Source of the DNA: Bradyrhizobium campsiandrae | Lineage (GTDB): Bacteria > Pseudomonadota > Alphaproteobacteria > Rhizobiales > Xanthobacteraceae | NCBI RefSeq assembly: GCF_014529705.1 | Contig: NZ_JAANIH010000050.1 | Span: forward strand, 1-64,000 | DNA length: 64,000 nucleotides | Reading direction: 5' to 3' | Shown here: positions 50,597 to 59,086 of the stretch, piece by piece | Layout of the letters: each line of letters starts with the position of its first letter | Position numbering within the stretch: position 1 is the stretch's first letter | Made by a program: the position numbers and the translations under genes | The notes under the pieces: generated by a model | What the model was told of the DNA's origin: nothing | The model's input: only the letters and a program-made list of their open reading frames with translations | The model's database searches: none

Positions 50597-53170
50597 TTAC
50601 CCGCTTCTGTCCATCGCCTCTTTGACGAGTTCGTCCGCGGCCTCGGCCAGCAGCTCGTCTGCAGCTTCGCCATAAACTGACTCGCGGCCGATTTCCAGCA
50701 TCACGGGCACGGCGAGCGGGGAGACGCGGTCGAGTTCCCGGTGGGTGATGCGGCCCTGGATGCGCATCAGCATGTCGCCGAGGCGGCGCAGATCGAGCAG
50801 GCCAGTGGCGGCATCGGCGCGCGCGGCGCGCAAGAGCACATGATCGGCCTGGTGCTTGCGCAGCACGTCGTAGACGAGATCGGTCGAGAACAGCACCTGG
50901 CGGCGGCTCTTCTCCTCACCGGTGTGACGGCGCGTGATCAGGCCGGAGATGATGGCGCAGTTGCGGAAGGTGCGCTTCATCAGCGCCGATTCGGCGAGCC
51001 AGGCCTCGAGGTCGTCGCCGAGCATATCAGGGTCGAACAGCGCGTTGAGGTCGATCCTGCCGTCGCGGATCATGAAGGAGAGATCGCCCAGCGCCCAGAT
51101 CGCCACCGCATATTCATTGGCGACGAAACCGAGCGGCCGGGCGCGGGCGCGCTCCAGCCGGCGGGTCAACAGCATGCCGAGAGTCTGATGCGCGAGGCGG
51201 CCCTCGAAGGGATAGCAGACGATGTAATGCTTGTTGGCGCGCGGAAAACTTTCCACCAGCAGCTCGCGCACGGCGGGTACGCGGCTGACGTCCTTCTGCA
51301 GAGATAACCAGTCGCGCACCTGTTCCGGCAAGCCGCCCCACGCGCGGCCGTCGTCAAGCAACCGGCGGACGCGCTCGGCTAGATAAGTGGAGAGCGGAAA
51401 TTTGCCGCCCATATAGGACGGCACTTTGGGATCCTTGTCATGGGCGCGCGACACATAGACCTGGTCCTCGACCAGCGTTTCGTAACGCACCACCTCGCCT
51501 GAGAACACGAAAGTGTCGCCGGGCGAGAGGCCTTCAATGAAGGCCTCTTCGATCTCGCCGAGCAGCCGGCCGCCGCGCGCGATCACGCCTGTGGCGCCAT
51601 GACCGCCGCCGCGCGAACGCACCAGCCGCACTTTCAGCATGTCGTCCTCGACGATGGTGCCGACATTTATCCGATAGCTCTGCCGCACCTTGGGATTGGC
51701 GACGCGCCAGCGGCCCTGCTTGTCCTGCTTGATGCGGGCGAAGCGCTCATAGGTTTTCAGCGCATAGCCGCCGGTGGCGACGAAATCGACCACGTCGTCG
51801 AAATCCTGCCGCGAGAGCTTCGCGTAGGGCGCGGCGGTGCGGACCTCGGCATAGAGTTCATCCGACAGGAACGGCTCGCCGCAGGCACAGCCGAGCACGT
51901 GCTGGGCCAGCACATCGAGCGCCCCTAGGCGCAAGGGCGGCGTGTCCTGCGCATTCTCGGCGATGGCGTCGATGGCGACGCGGCATTCCAGCACCTCGAA
52001 GCGATTGGCCGGCACCAGCACCGCGCGCGAGGCCTCATCGAGGCGGTGGTTGGCGCGGCCGATGCGCTGCATCAGGCGCGAGGATCCCTTCGGCGCACCG
52101 ATATTGACGACGAGATCGACGTCGCCCCAGTCGACGCCGAGATCGAGCGAGGAGGTGCAGACGACGCCGCGCAGTTTGCCTGACGACATCGCATCCTCGA
52201 CCTTGCGGCGCTGCGCGACGTCAAGCGAGCCGTGATGCAGCGCGATGGCAAGGCCGTCATCGTTCATTCTCCAGAGGTTCTGGAACAGCATCTCGGCCTG
52301 GCTGCGGGTGTTGACGAAGACCAGCGTGGTCTTGTTGGCCTTGATCAGCTCGTAGATCTCGGGGAGCGCGTGGCGCGCGCTGTGGCCGGCCCAGGGCAGC
52401 CGCTCCCGCGTGTCGAGCATCTGAACCAGCGGCGGCGCGGCGCCGCCGGCAACGACGATGTCGGCAGCCAGCTCCCTGCCTTCCGGCTGCGGCACCAGGA
52501 AGCGCGCGAGCTGGTCCGGCTCGGCGACGGTCGCCGAGAGGCCAATCGCGCGCATCTGCGGCGCGAGCCGCCAGAGCCGCGCAAGGCCGAGCGAGAGCAG
52601 ATCGCCGCGCTTGGAGGTCACCAGCGCGTGCAGCTCGTCGAGCACGATGCGCTTGAGCGAGGAAAACAAGAACGGCGCGTCATCCGAGGAGAGCAACAGC
52701 GCGAGCTGCTCGGGCGTCGTCAGCAAAATGTCCGGCGGATAGCGCCGCTGGCGCTGGCGTCGCGACACCGGCGTGTCGCCGGTGCGGGTCTCGACCTTGA
52801 TCGGCAGCGCCATCTCCGCGATCGGCCGTTCCAGATTGCGCGCGATGTCGACGGCGAGCGCTTTCAGCGGCGAGATGTAGAGCGTGTGGAGGCCGGCGCC
52901 GCGCTGAACGGAACGGCCGGTGGAGACGACGGCCTTCGTCGAAGCTGCGGGCGCGGCACTCAGCTCCACCAGCGTCGGCAGGAAGCCCGCCAGCGTCTTG
53001 CCGGCGCCGGTCGGGGCGATCAGCAGCGCGCTGGCGTCCGCGCGCGCCTTCTCCAGCAGCGCGAGCTGATGTTCCCGCGGCGACCAGCCGCGGGCCGCAA
53101 ACCACGCCTGGAAGCGGTCGGGCAGCAGCGAGGCCGGCTCAGCCGGTATCTTGAGGATGCGGGGCGGCAC
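50597..53170 (-). CDS. Ligase-associated DEXH-box DNA helicase (Lhr type)
   Basis: This protein of about 857 residues is an Lhr-core helicase. Walker A is LLIAPTGAGKTLAGF, the Walker B box is VLDELHAL (DELH), and motif VI is QRIGRANHRL. A long C-terminal winged-helix and WYL-like region follows. It tracks along DNA and belongs to the repair set with PdeM, exonuclease and ligase. The start is probably the GTG at 53170, because the frame upstream enters a palindromic repeat. No strong ribosome site is visible. Confidence 0.92.
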   Translation of the reverse strand: MPPRILKIPAEPASLLPDRFQAWFAARGWSPREHQLALLEKARADASALLIAPTGAGKTLAGFLPTLVELSAAPAASTKAVVSTGRSVQRGAGLHTLYISPLKALAVDIARNLERPIAEMALPIKVETRTGDTPVSRRQRQRRYPPDILLTTPEQLALLLSSDDAPFLFSSLKRIVLDELHALVTSKRGDLLSLGLARLWRLAPQMRAIGLSATVAEPDQLARFLVPQPEGRELAADIVVAGGAAPPLVQMLDTRERLPWAGHSARHALPEIYELIKANKTTLVFVNTRSQAEMLFQNLWRMNDDGLAIALHHGSLDVAQRRKVEDAMSSGKLRGVVCTSSLDLGVDWGDVDLVVNIGAPKGSSRLMQRIGRANHRLDEASRAVLVPANRFEVLECRVAIDAIAENAQDTPPLRLGALDVLAQHVLGCACGEPFLSDELYAEVRTAAPYAKLSRQDFDDVVDFVATGGYALKTYERFARIKQDKQGRWRVANPKVRQSYRINVGTIVEDDMLKVRLVRSRGGGHGATGVIARGGRLLGEIEEAFIEGLSPGDTFVFSGEVVRYETLVEDQVYVSRAHDKDPKVPSYMGGKFPLSTYLAERVRRLLDDGRAWGGLPEQVRDWLSLQKDVSRVPAVRELLVESFPRANKHYIVCYPFEGRLAHQTLGMLLTRRLERARARPLGFVANEYAVAIWALGDLSFMIRDGRIDLNALFDPDMLGDDLEAWLAESALMKRTFRNCAIISGLITRRHTGEEKSRRQVLFSTDLVYDVLRKHQADHVLLRAARADAATGLLDLRRLGDMLMRIQGRITHRELDRVSPLAVPVMLEIGRESVYGEAADELLAEAADELVKEAMDRSG

Positions 53171-53234
53171 GGCATCACAGGTAAGCCGTGGGGACGGGTT
53201 CGTCGAGGGGTGGGAGCCACGACGAGCTCCCGTT

Positions 53235-53332
53235 GGGTGGGCAAAGCGAAGCGTGCCCACCATTCAGCTGTGATTGGAGAGAGAAGGTGGGCACGGCGCA
53301 AGAGCGCCTTTGCCCACCCTACGGCATCTCGG
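53235..53332. repeat. Palindromic repeat related to the GTGGG family
   Basis: GGGTGGGCAAAG (53235-53246) and CTTTGCCCACCCT (about 53318-53330) are the outer arms, with GCGTGCCCACC / GGTGGGCACG nested inside. The design is the same as the elements at 7600-7740 and 49754-49868 but with a different outer core. It lies between the helicase start and the ABC binding protein stop. Confidence 0.85.
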
Positions 53333-53349
53333 TTGAGGCGTGCCGGCCC

Positions 53350-54579
53350 CTATTCCGACATCGGCTTGTCGGAGATGTCCCAGTCGGTGCCGCTGAAGAT
53401 CGAGATGTAGAGCGTCTTCATCGGCGTGTAGTCGTCGGGCGTGTAGTCGTAGCTGACGCCGTCGAGGAAATAGGGCGAGTGGAAGCCTTTGAGGTTGGAG
53501 GCCTGCGTCAGCACGTTGGCGCGGGTGAGGTCGTCACCGCAGCGGCGCAGGATCTCGCCCATGGTCACGGCCTGGCCGTAGCCGGCAAAGGCGATGGTGT
53601 TGTCGGGGTCGATGGTCGGGATGTACGTCTTGCGCAATTGCTCGAACGCCATCACGTCCGGGTCCTTCTCCCATTTCGGCAGGCCGACCTCCTTGTTGTA
53701 GCGGATGGCGACGATGCCTTTGGCGTTCTCCAGACCGGCGGCATTGAGGATGGAGCGGCCGGTCGAGCCCGCCGACAGCAGCTGCAGCGGCTTCCAGCCG
53801 AGCTCGGCGACTTTGCGGATCGACTGCGACGTCGCCTTGCCGGTCGTGATGTTGTAGAAAACATCCGCGCCCGATTTGGAGAGATTGATGAGCTGGGAAT
53901 CGACCGTGGGATCGGTGAGATCGTAGGTCTGCTCCATGATCACCTGCGCGGTGCCGCCGGCATCCGCCAGCACCTTCTTGAACGGACCGAGGAAGTCGCG
54001 GCCGAAATCGTCGTTCTGGTAGAGGATGCCGATTCTGGCGTTCGGCTTCACGCTGACGACGTGGCGCGCCAGGATGCGCGCCTCGGTCGGATAGAGCGGC
54101 AGCCCCGCCATCGTCCATTTGAACTCTTTCGGGTTGTTCCACTTCGAGGCGCCGGTGTTGAGCAGCAGCTGCGGCACGCCCTTTGAGTTCAGGTATTTGT
54201 GCACGGACGTCTGCGGCGCGGTGCCGAGCGAGCCGTAGAGCGCGAGCACCTCCTCCTGCTCGACCAGACGCCGCGTCGCCTCGACGCATTTCGGCGCGCT
54301 GTAGGCATCGTCCATGGTGAGAAACTTGATCTTGCGGCCGTTGATGCCGCCCTTCTCGTTCAGCATCTGGAAATAGGCTTCGCCGATGCGGCCCAGCACG
54401 CCGTAGAGCGAGCCGGGACCGGAATGCGGCACGGTCTGGCCGATCTTGATCTCGGTGTCGCTGGCGCCGGCATCGTATTTCTTCTCGGCCGCCCGGACGT
54501 AAGGCGCGGGCAACATTGATGCGGCAATGGCGGCAAGCGCGGCGGCGCTGACATCGCGCCGCGATGGATTCTTTGTCAT
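53350..54579 (-). CDS. ABC transporter substrate-binding protein (branched-chain amino acid type)
   Basis: This 409-residue periplasmic binding protein of the LivJ-like Peripla_BP_6 family has a Tat-like signal peptide (SRRDVSAAALAAIAAS, about residues 6-22). The first lobe begins IKIGQTVPHSGPG and a second lobe follows. GGGAGAGAG precedes the ATG. No permease or ATPase genes are adjacent, so it is an orphan component whose transporter is elsewhere. It separates the helicase half of the repair cluster from the exonuclease half. Confidence 0.93.
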   Translation of the reverse strand: MTKNPSRRDVSAAALAAIAASMLPAPYVRAAEKKYDAGASDTEIKIGQTVPHSGPGSLYGVLGRIGEAYFQMLNEKGGINGRKIKFLTMDDAYSAPKCVEATRRLVEQEEVLALYGSLGTAPQTSVHKYLNSKGVPQLLLNTGASKWNNPKEFKWTMAGLPLYPTEARILARHVVSVKPNARIGILYQNDDFGRDFLGPFKKVLADAGGTAQVIMEQTYDLTDPTVDSQLINLSKSGADVFYNITTGKATSQSIRKVAELGWKPLQLLSAGSTGRSILNAAGLENAKGIVAIRYNKEVGLPKWEKDPDVMAFEQLRKTYIPTIDPDNTIAFAGYGQAVTMGEILRRCGDDLTRANVLTQASNLKGFHSPYFLDGVSYDYTPDDYTPMKTLYISIFSGTDWDISDKPMSE

Positions 54580-54709
54580 TGTTGTCTCTCTCCCTAATGC
54601 GGCGCATTGTGCTGGCAACGCAGCTTCGCTCGCAAGCAGGAAGTCGTCGCCTTGCGACGCAATGACGCTCAAATTGCGGGAGATCTAGCGCCTAGACTCA
54701 AGTTTTCTC

Positions 54710-55636
54710 TCAACTTTTCTCGGCGACCACGACGAGACCGCGCACCGGCTCGTTGTTCTCGTTACGCGGCGAGCACGGCTCCAGCGTGAGCAGCTTCAGT
54801 CCGGCCTGTGCAATCGCGCCGCGAACATATTCCGCCGAATGGGCATAGCGCAGGCCTTCGCCGAGCACGATGCCATCGCCCGCATGCGTCTCCACCGTAA
54901 AGGCGAGCACGCCGCCCGGGACCAGCACGCGCCTCGCCTCACTGAGAACAGGCGCGAGATCGGAGAGATAGACGAACGCATCCGCGGCGACGACCAGGTT
55001 GGCGCATCCATCAGCCCTGGTGCGCAGGCCCTCGATCATGTCGGCGACTTCGAGCTCGGCATAGAGGCCGGTGGCGCGCGCCTCCTTGATCATGCCGGGC
55101 GAAAGATCGATGCCGATGAAATGATCGACCTGCCTGGCGAAGGCTGCGGCGGCCAGCCCCGTGCCGCAGCCGAGATCGATGGTGCGCTTGAAGAAGGCCG
55201 GCTTCTTCGCGGCGACGCGCGCGGCCAGCACCGCCTTGAAGATCAGCGCGGGGGCGCGATAGCCGAGATCGTTGATCAGCGCGTGCTCGAAACGCGGCGC
55301 GTATTGGTCGAACAGCGCCTGCACATAGGCCTTCGGCATCTCCGCCATCGCAGCATCGCCCAGCCGCACCAGGTGCAGGCCGGCGCCGTGCTGATCCTCA
55401 GGATCCGACGCCCGCGCCTTGCGGAACGCCGCGATCGCCTTGTCGCGCTCGCCGAGCTGCTGGCGGATCTCGCCGAGCGTGAACCAGGCCGAGGTGAAGT
55501 TTGGCGCAAGCTCGATCGCCTGCTCCAGGAGATCGGCGGCGGCGGGCAGATCGCCCTTGAGCTGGAGGTCGCGCGCGAACTCGAAGCGGCGGTCGGCCAT
55601 GAGATCGCCGGAGGTCAGGAACAGGCGGAGAGGCAT
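54710..55636 (-). CDS. TPR-containing SAM-dependent methyltransferase
   Basis: This 308-residue protein has an N-terminal pair of TPR-like units (about residues 13-85, GDLPAAADLLEQAIELAPNFTSAWFTLGEIR) and a C-terminal class I methyltransferase domain. The SAM motif is IDLGCGTGLAAAAFA, with IGIDLSPGMI and LVVAADAFVYLSDL as motifs II and III. The substrate is unknown. The ATG at 55636 is preferred over the one at 55600, although neither has a good ribosome site. It is divergent from the exonuclease gene with a 66-base gap. Confidence 0.85.
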   Translation of the reverse strand: MPLRLFLTSGDLMADRRFEFARDLQLKGDLPAAADLLEQAIELAPNFTSAWFTLGEIRQQLGERDKAIAAFRKARASDPEDQHGAGLHLVRLGDAAMAEMPKAYVQALFDQYAPRFEHALINDLGYRAPALIFKAVLAARVAAKKPAFFKRTIDLGCGTGLAAAAFARQVDHFIGIDLSPGMIKEARATGLYAELEVADMIEGLRTRADGCANLVVAADAFVYLSDLAPVLSEARRVLVPGGVLAFTVETHAGDGIVLGEGLRYAHSAEYVRGAIAQAGLKLLTLEPCSPRNENNEPVRGLVVVAEKS

Positions 55637-55702
55637 TGGGAACCAGGAAGCGGAGCGGGATGCTGACTCGAAGCTGCGGTGAAGCGACCTATATAACAGG
55701 GC

Positions 55703-56740
55703 ATGCGCCCGCAAGATATCCTGCTGCCAACTGCTGCCGGCCTGTGCTGCAAGCCCGGCGGCTTCCACATCGATCCCGTCCGCCCGGTCGAGCGGGCCGT
55801 CATCACCCACGGCCATTCCGACCACGCCCGCGCCGGCCACGGCGCGGTGCTGGCGACGCAGGAAACGCTGGACATGATGCGGCTGCGCTATGGCGAGAAT
55901 TTTGCCGGATCGACGCAAACGATCAGCTATGGCGAAGAGATCAGGCTCGGCGACGTCAGGGTCAAGTTTCATCCGGCCGGCCATGTGCTGGGCTCGGCGC
56001 AGATCGCGGTGACCTGCATGGACACCTGCATCGTCGCCTCCGGCGACTACAAGGACGCACCCGACCCGACCTGCACGCCGTTCGAGCTGGTGCCCTGCGA
56101 CGTCTTCATCACCGAGGCGACGTTCGGCCTGCCGGTGTTTCGCCATGGCGATGCCGCCCTTGAAGTGAAGAAGCTGCTCGCCTCCGTCGCGCTGTTTCCC
56201 GAGCGCGCGCATCTGGTCGGCGCCTATTCGCTCGGCAAGGCGCAGCGCGTGATCGCGCTGCTGCGCAAGGCCGGCTATGACGCGCCGATCTATCTGCATG
56301 GCGCGATGGAGAAGATCACGTCTTACTACCAGAGCCGCGGCATCGCGCTCGGCGAGCTCAGGCCCGTGGCCGGCATGAAGAAGGCTCAGCTTGCCGGCAC
56401 CATCACGTTGGCGCCGCCCTCGGCGACGTCGGATATCTGGGCCCGGCGCTTCCCGGATCCCGTCACCGCCTTTGCCTCGGGCTGGATGCGCGTACGCGCC
56501 CGTGCGCGGCAGGGCGGCGTCGAATTGCCGCTGGTGATCTCCGACCATGCCGATTGGGACGGTCTCACTGCGACGGTCGCCGCCACCGGCGCCGGCGAGA
56601 TCTGGGTCACCCACGGCCAGGAAGACGCGCTGGTGCATTGGTGCAAGTCCCGCGGCCTGCGCGCGCAGCCGCTCGATCTCGTCGGCTATGGCGAGGAAGA
56701 GGAGAGTGTGCCGGCAGCTCAGAGCGAGGCCGGGGCATGA
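55703..56740 (+). CDS. Ligase-associated DNA exonuclease (MBL fold)
   Basis: This 345-residue nuclease has a metallo-beta-lactamase core with HGHSDHARAGHGAVLATQ (metal motif HxHxDH, about residues 34-39), GHVLGSAQIAVTC, and a beta-CASP-like part with VGAYSLGKAQRVIALLRKAG. It degrades DNA ends in the ligase-associated repair set. Its stop overlaps the ligase start (ATGA), so the two are translationally coupled. It is divergent from the methyltransferase gene. Confidence 0.92.
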   Translation: MRPQDILLPTAAGLCCKPGGFHIDPVRPVERAVITHGHSDHARAGHGAVLATQETLDMMRLRYGENFAGSTQTISYGEEIRLGDVRVKFHPAGHVLGSAQIAVTCMDTCIVASGDYKDAPDPTCTPFELVPCDVFITEATFGLPVFRHGDAALEVKKLLASVALFPERAHLVGAYSLGKAQRVIALLRKAGYDAPIYLHGAMEKITSYYQSRGIALGELRPVAGMKKAQLAGTITLAPPSATSDIWARRFPDPVTAFASGWMRVRARARQGGVELPLVISDHADWDGLTATVAATGAGEIWVTHGQEDALVHWCKSRGLRAQPLDLVGYGEEEESVPAAQSEAGA

Positions 56741-58638
56741 ACCGCTTCGCCGAACTGCTCGACCGCCTCGCCTACGAGCCCGGCCGAAACAACAAGCTGC
56801 GGCTGATCACCGGCTATTTCCGCGAGGTCGGCGATCCCGACCGCGGCTATGCATTGGCTGCGCTGACCGGCGCGCTGAGCTTCAAGCACGCCAAGCCGGC
56901 GCTGATCCGCGACCTGATCGCCTCGCGCACGGATGAAGTGCTGTTCGGGTTGAGTTACGACTACGTCGGCGATCTCTCCGAGACGGTGGCGCTGATGTGG
57001 CCAAAGGCGCAAAACAATCCGCAATCTTTTCCGAGCCACCCCTCTCCCCCGCCCTCCCCCACAAGGGGGGAGGGAGCGCAGCGGAGTGCGGCGCTTTCAG
57101 CAACAACCACAACTAACGGGGAGTTAGCGAGTGATGGACGCACAGCTTTCGCCGTTCCCTCCCCCCTTGTGGGGGAGGGTCAGGGAGGGGGGTACTCCGG
57201 GCGCGATGCCAATGAGTCGACGCACCCGAACAACCACAACAACCCGCCGCCGCCGACCCTCACCGAGGTCGTCACCACGCTGCGCACGCTCGGCAAGACC
57301 GAACTGCCGAGGCAGCTCGAGCGCTGGCTTGACGAACTCGATGAGACCGGCCGCTGGGCGCTGCTCAAGCTCGTCACCGGTGCGCTCCGTATCGGCATCT
57401 CTGCGCGGCTTGCAAAGACCGCGGCAGCCGCGCTCGGCGACAAGGACCCGCACGAGATCGAGCTGATCTGGCCGGGCCTCTCGCCGCCCTATCTGGACCT
57501 GTTCGCCTGGCTGGAGGGGCAGGCGGAGAAGCCTGTCAATCGCGATCCCGCGCCGTTCCGCCCGGTGATGCTGGCGCATGCGATCGAGGACAGCGATTTC
57601 GCCAGTCTCGATCCCGCCGACTACATCGCCGAATGGAAATGGGACGGCATCCGCGTGCAGGCGGTCGCGGGCCGTGACGAGCGCGGCGAAATCGCTGCGC
57701 GGCTCTATTCGCGCACCGGCGAGGACATCACCGGCAGCTTTCCGGATCTGGTGCCGTCGCTGCGCCTGCCCGGCGCGATCGACGGCGAGCTGTTGATCCT
57801 GCGCGAGGGCCGCGTGCAGAGCTTCAACGTCCTGCAGCAGCGGCTCAATCGCAAGGTTGTCTCGCCGAAGCTGATCAAGGAGTTTCCCATCCATTTGCGC
57901 GCCTATGATCTGCTCGGCGACGACGAGAACGATCTGCGCGAGCTGCCATTCGCGGAACGGCGCGAGCGGCTTCAGAGGTTCATCGCAAAGCTCGACGATC
58001 CCCGCATCGATCTGTCGCCCACCGTTCCCTTCGCAAACTGGGACGCGCTCACCGCCGCGCGCGCCGATCCCGCGAGCGCCGGCGCGGGCGAGGATGCCGA
58101 CGCCGTGGAGGGTGTGATGCTGAAGCGGCGCGAGGCGCCTTATCTGCCGGGACGGCCAAAGGGCCAATGGTGGAAATGGAAGCGCGATCCGCACATCATC
58201 GATGCCGTGCTGATGTATGCGCAGCGCGGCCACGGCAAGCGCTCGTCTTATTATTCCGACTATACGTTCGGCGTCTGGACCGAGAGCGAGAACGGCGACG
58301 AGCTGGTGCCGGTCGGCAAGGCCTATTTCGGCTTCACCGACGAGGAGCTGCTGCAGATCGACCGTTTCGTCCGCCGCAACACCACCGAAAAGTTCGGCCC
58401 GGTCCGCCATGTCGTGCATGAGGGCGACAAGGGGCTGGTGCTGGAGGTGGCGTTCGAGGGGCTGCAGCGCTCGCCACGGCACAAATCCGGCGTCGCCATG
58501 CGCTTTCCCCGCATCAGCCGCCTGCGCTGGGACAAGCCGCCGCGGGAGGCGGACAGATTGGAAACGTTGGAAAAGATGCTGAAAGCGGACGAATCCCTAC
58601 CAACAATTAAACTTGCGGCGTCCGCCGACGGCCATTGA
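56737..58638 (+). CDS. ATP-dependent DNA ligase with an in-frame palindromic repeat
   Basis: This 633-residue ligase seals nicks through an adenylated lysine. The active Lys is in EWKWDGIRVQ (KxDG), followed by GEL, SFNVLQQRLNRK, EGVMLKRREAPYLPG and WWKWKRD. Its N-terminal part is interrupted at about residues 96-170 by a Pro/Ser/Thr/Gly-rich stretch encoded by a palindromic repeat (57052-57179). This makes it roughly 75 residues longer than the usual family size. The reading frame stays open and all catalytic motifs lie after the insert, so it is probably functional. It is coupled to the exonuclease gene. Confidence 0.93.
   Translation: MNRFAELLDRLAYEPGRNNKLRLITGYFREVGDPDRGYALAALTGALSFKHAKPALIRDLIASRTDEVLFGLSYDYVGDLSETVALMWPKAQNNPQSFPSHPSPPPSPTRGEGAQRSAALSATTTTNGELASDGRTAFAVPSPLVGEGQGGGYSGRDANESTHPNNHNNPPPPTLTEVVTTLRTLGKTELPRQLERWLDELDETGRWALLKLVTGALRIGISARLAKTAAAALGDKDPHEIELIWPGLSPPYLDLFAWLEGQAEKPVNRDPAPFRPVMLAHAIEDSDFASLDPADYIAEWKWDGIRVQAVAGRDERGEIAARLYSRTGEDITGSFPDLVPSLRLPGAIDGELLILREGRVQSFNVLQQRLNRKVVSPKLIKEFPIHLRAYDLLGDDENDLRELPFAERRERLQRFIAKLDDPRIDLSPTVPFANWDALTAARADPASAGAGEDADAVEGVMLKRREAPYLPGRPKGQWWKWKRDPHIIDAVLMYAQRGHGKRSSYYSDYTFGVWTESENGDELVPVGKAYFGFTDEELLQIDRFVRRNTTEKFGPVRHVVHEGDKGLVLEVAFEGLQRSPRHKSGVAMRFPRISRLRWDKPPREADRLETLEKMLKADESLPTIKLAASADGH
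57052..57179. repeat. Palindromic repeat inside the ligase gene
   Basis: The 23-base arms at 57052-57074 and 57157-57179 (key core CCCTCCCCCACAAGG) are perfect reverse complements. Each arm is also nearly self-complementary. The flanks (57041 on, and to about 57195) extend the symmetry. The element is translated in frame as SPPPSPTRGEG...PSPLVGEGQGGG. Confidence 0.92.
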
Positions 58639-58711
58639 CGCGCCCTTCCGGGTTCCCCATGTCCCCCGCCGTGACCTATAATCGGGGCGAATCCCGGCTG
58701 AGGAGTTTGAG

Positions 58712-59014
58712 ATGGTCCAAGACGTCAGAGATTTGCCGGCCGGCCACAGCGATGGCCTGCACCGCTTTCTCGGCGGCTCGCCGCTGGCGGTCGCGTTTCG
58801 CCTGGTGCTGCTCTCGATCCTGGTCGGAGTCGTGCTGGCTGCGATCGGCTTCGACCCCTGGAACATCATCTACAGCATCCGCCTCTTGTTCCAGCGCATC
58901 TGGGATCTCGGCTTCGATGCCGTGAACTGGCTGTGGCGTTACTTCCTGCTCGGCGCGGTCATCGTGATTCCGATCTGGCTGTTGTCGCGCGTCTTCGGTT
59001 CGCCGCGGCGCTGA
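58712..59014 (+). CDS. DUF6460 domain-containing membrane protein
   Basis: This 100-residue protein has a short polar N-terminus with LHRFLGGSP and two membrane helices (about 28-48 and 75-95). The conserved middle is FDPWNIIYSIRLLFQRIWDLGFDAVNWLWRY. It matches the DUF6460 pattern common in Rhizobiales, with no known function. It follows the ligase gene by 73 bases on the same strand. Confidence 0.85.
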   Translation: MVQDVRDLPAGHSDGLHRFLGGSPLAVAFRLVLLSILVGVVLAAIGFDPWNIIYSIRLLFQRIWDLGFDAVNWLWRYFLLGAVIVIPIWLLSRVFGSPRR

Positions 59015-59086
59015 CCCCCGACGCAATGACGTCCTGCCGGCGAGGCTGATGCAATCGGCATGAATGTCGGCTAGACCCGACCAGCC

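Noticed and set aside
49754..53332. CRISPR array, because repeated short units recur
   Set aside because: Only two elements occur here, thousands of bases apart, each an inverted and not a direct repeat, with no spacers and no cas genes.
55637..56638. Minus-strand extension upstream of the methyltransferase gene
   Set aside because: It runs antisense to the exonuclease gene, which has clear motifs. It is a shadow of that gene.
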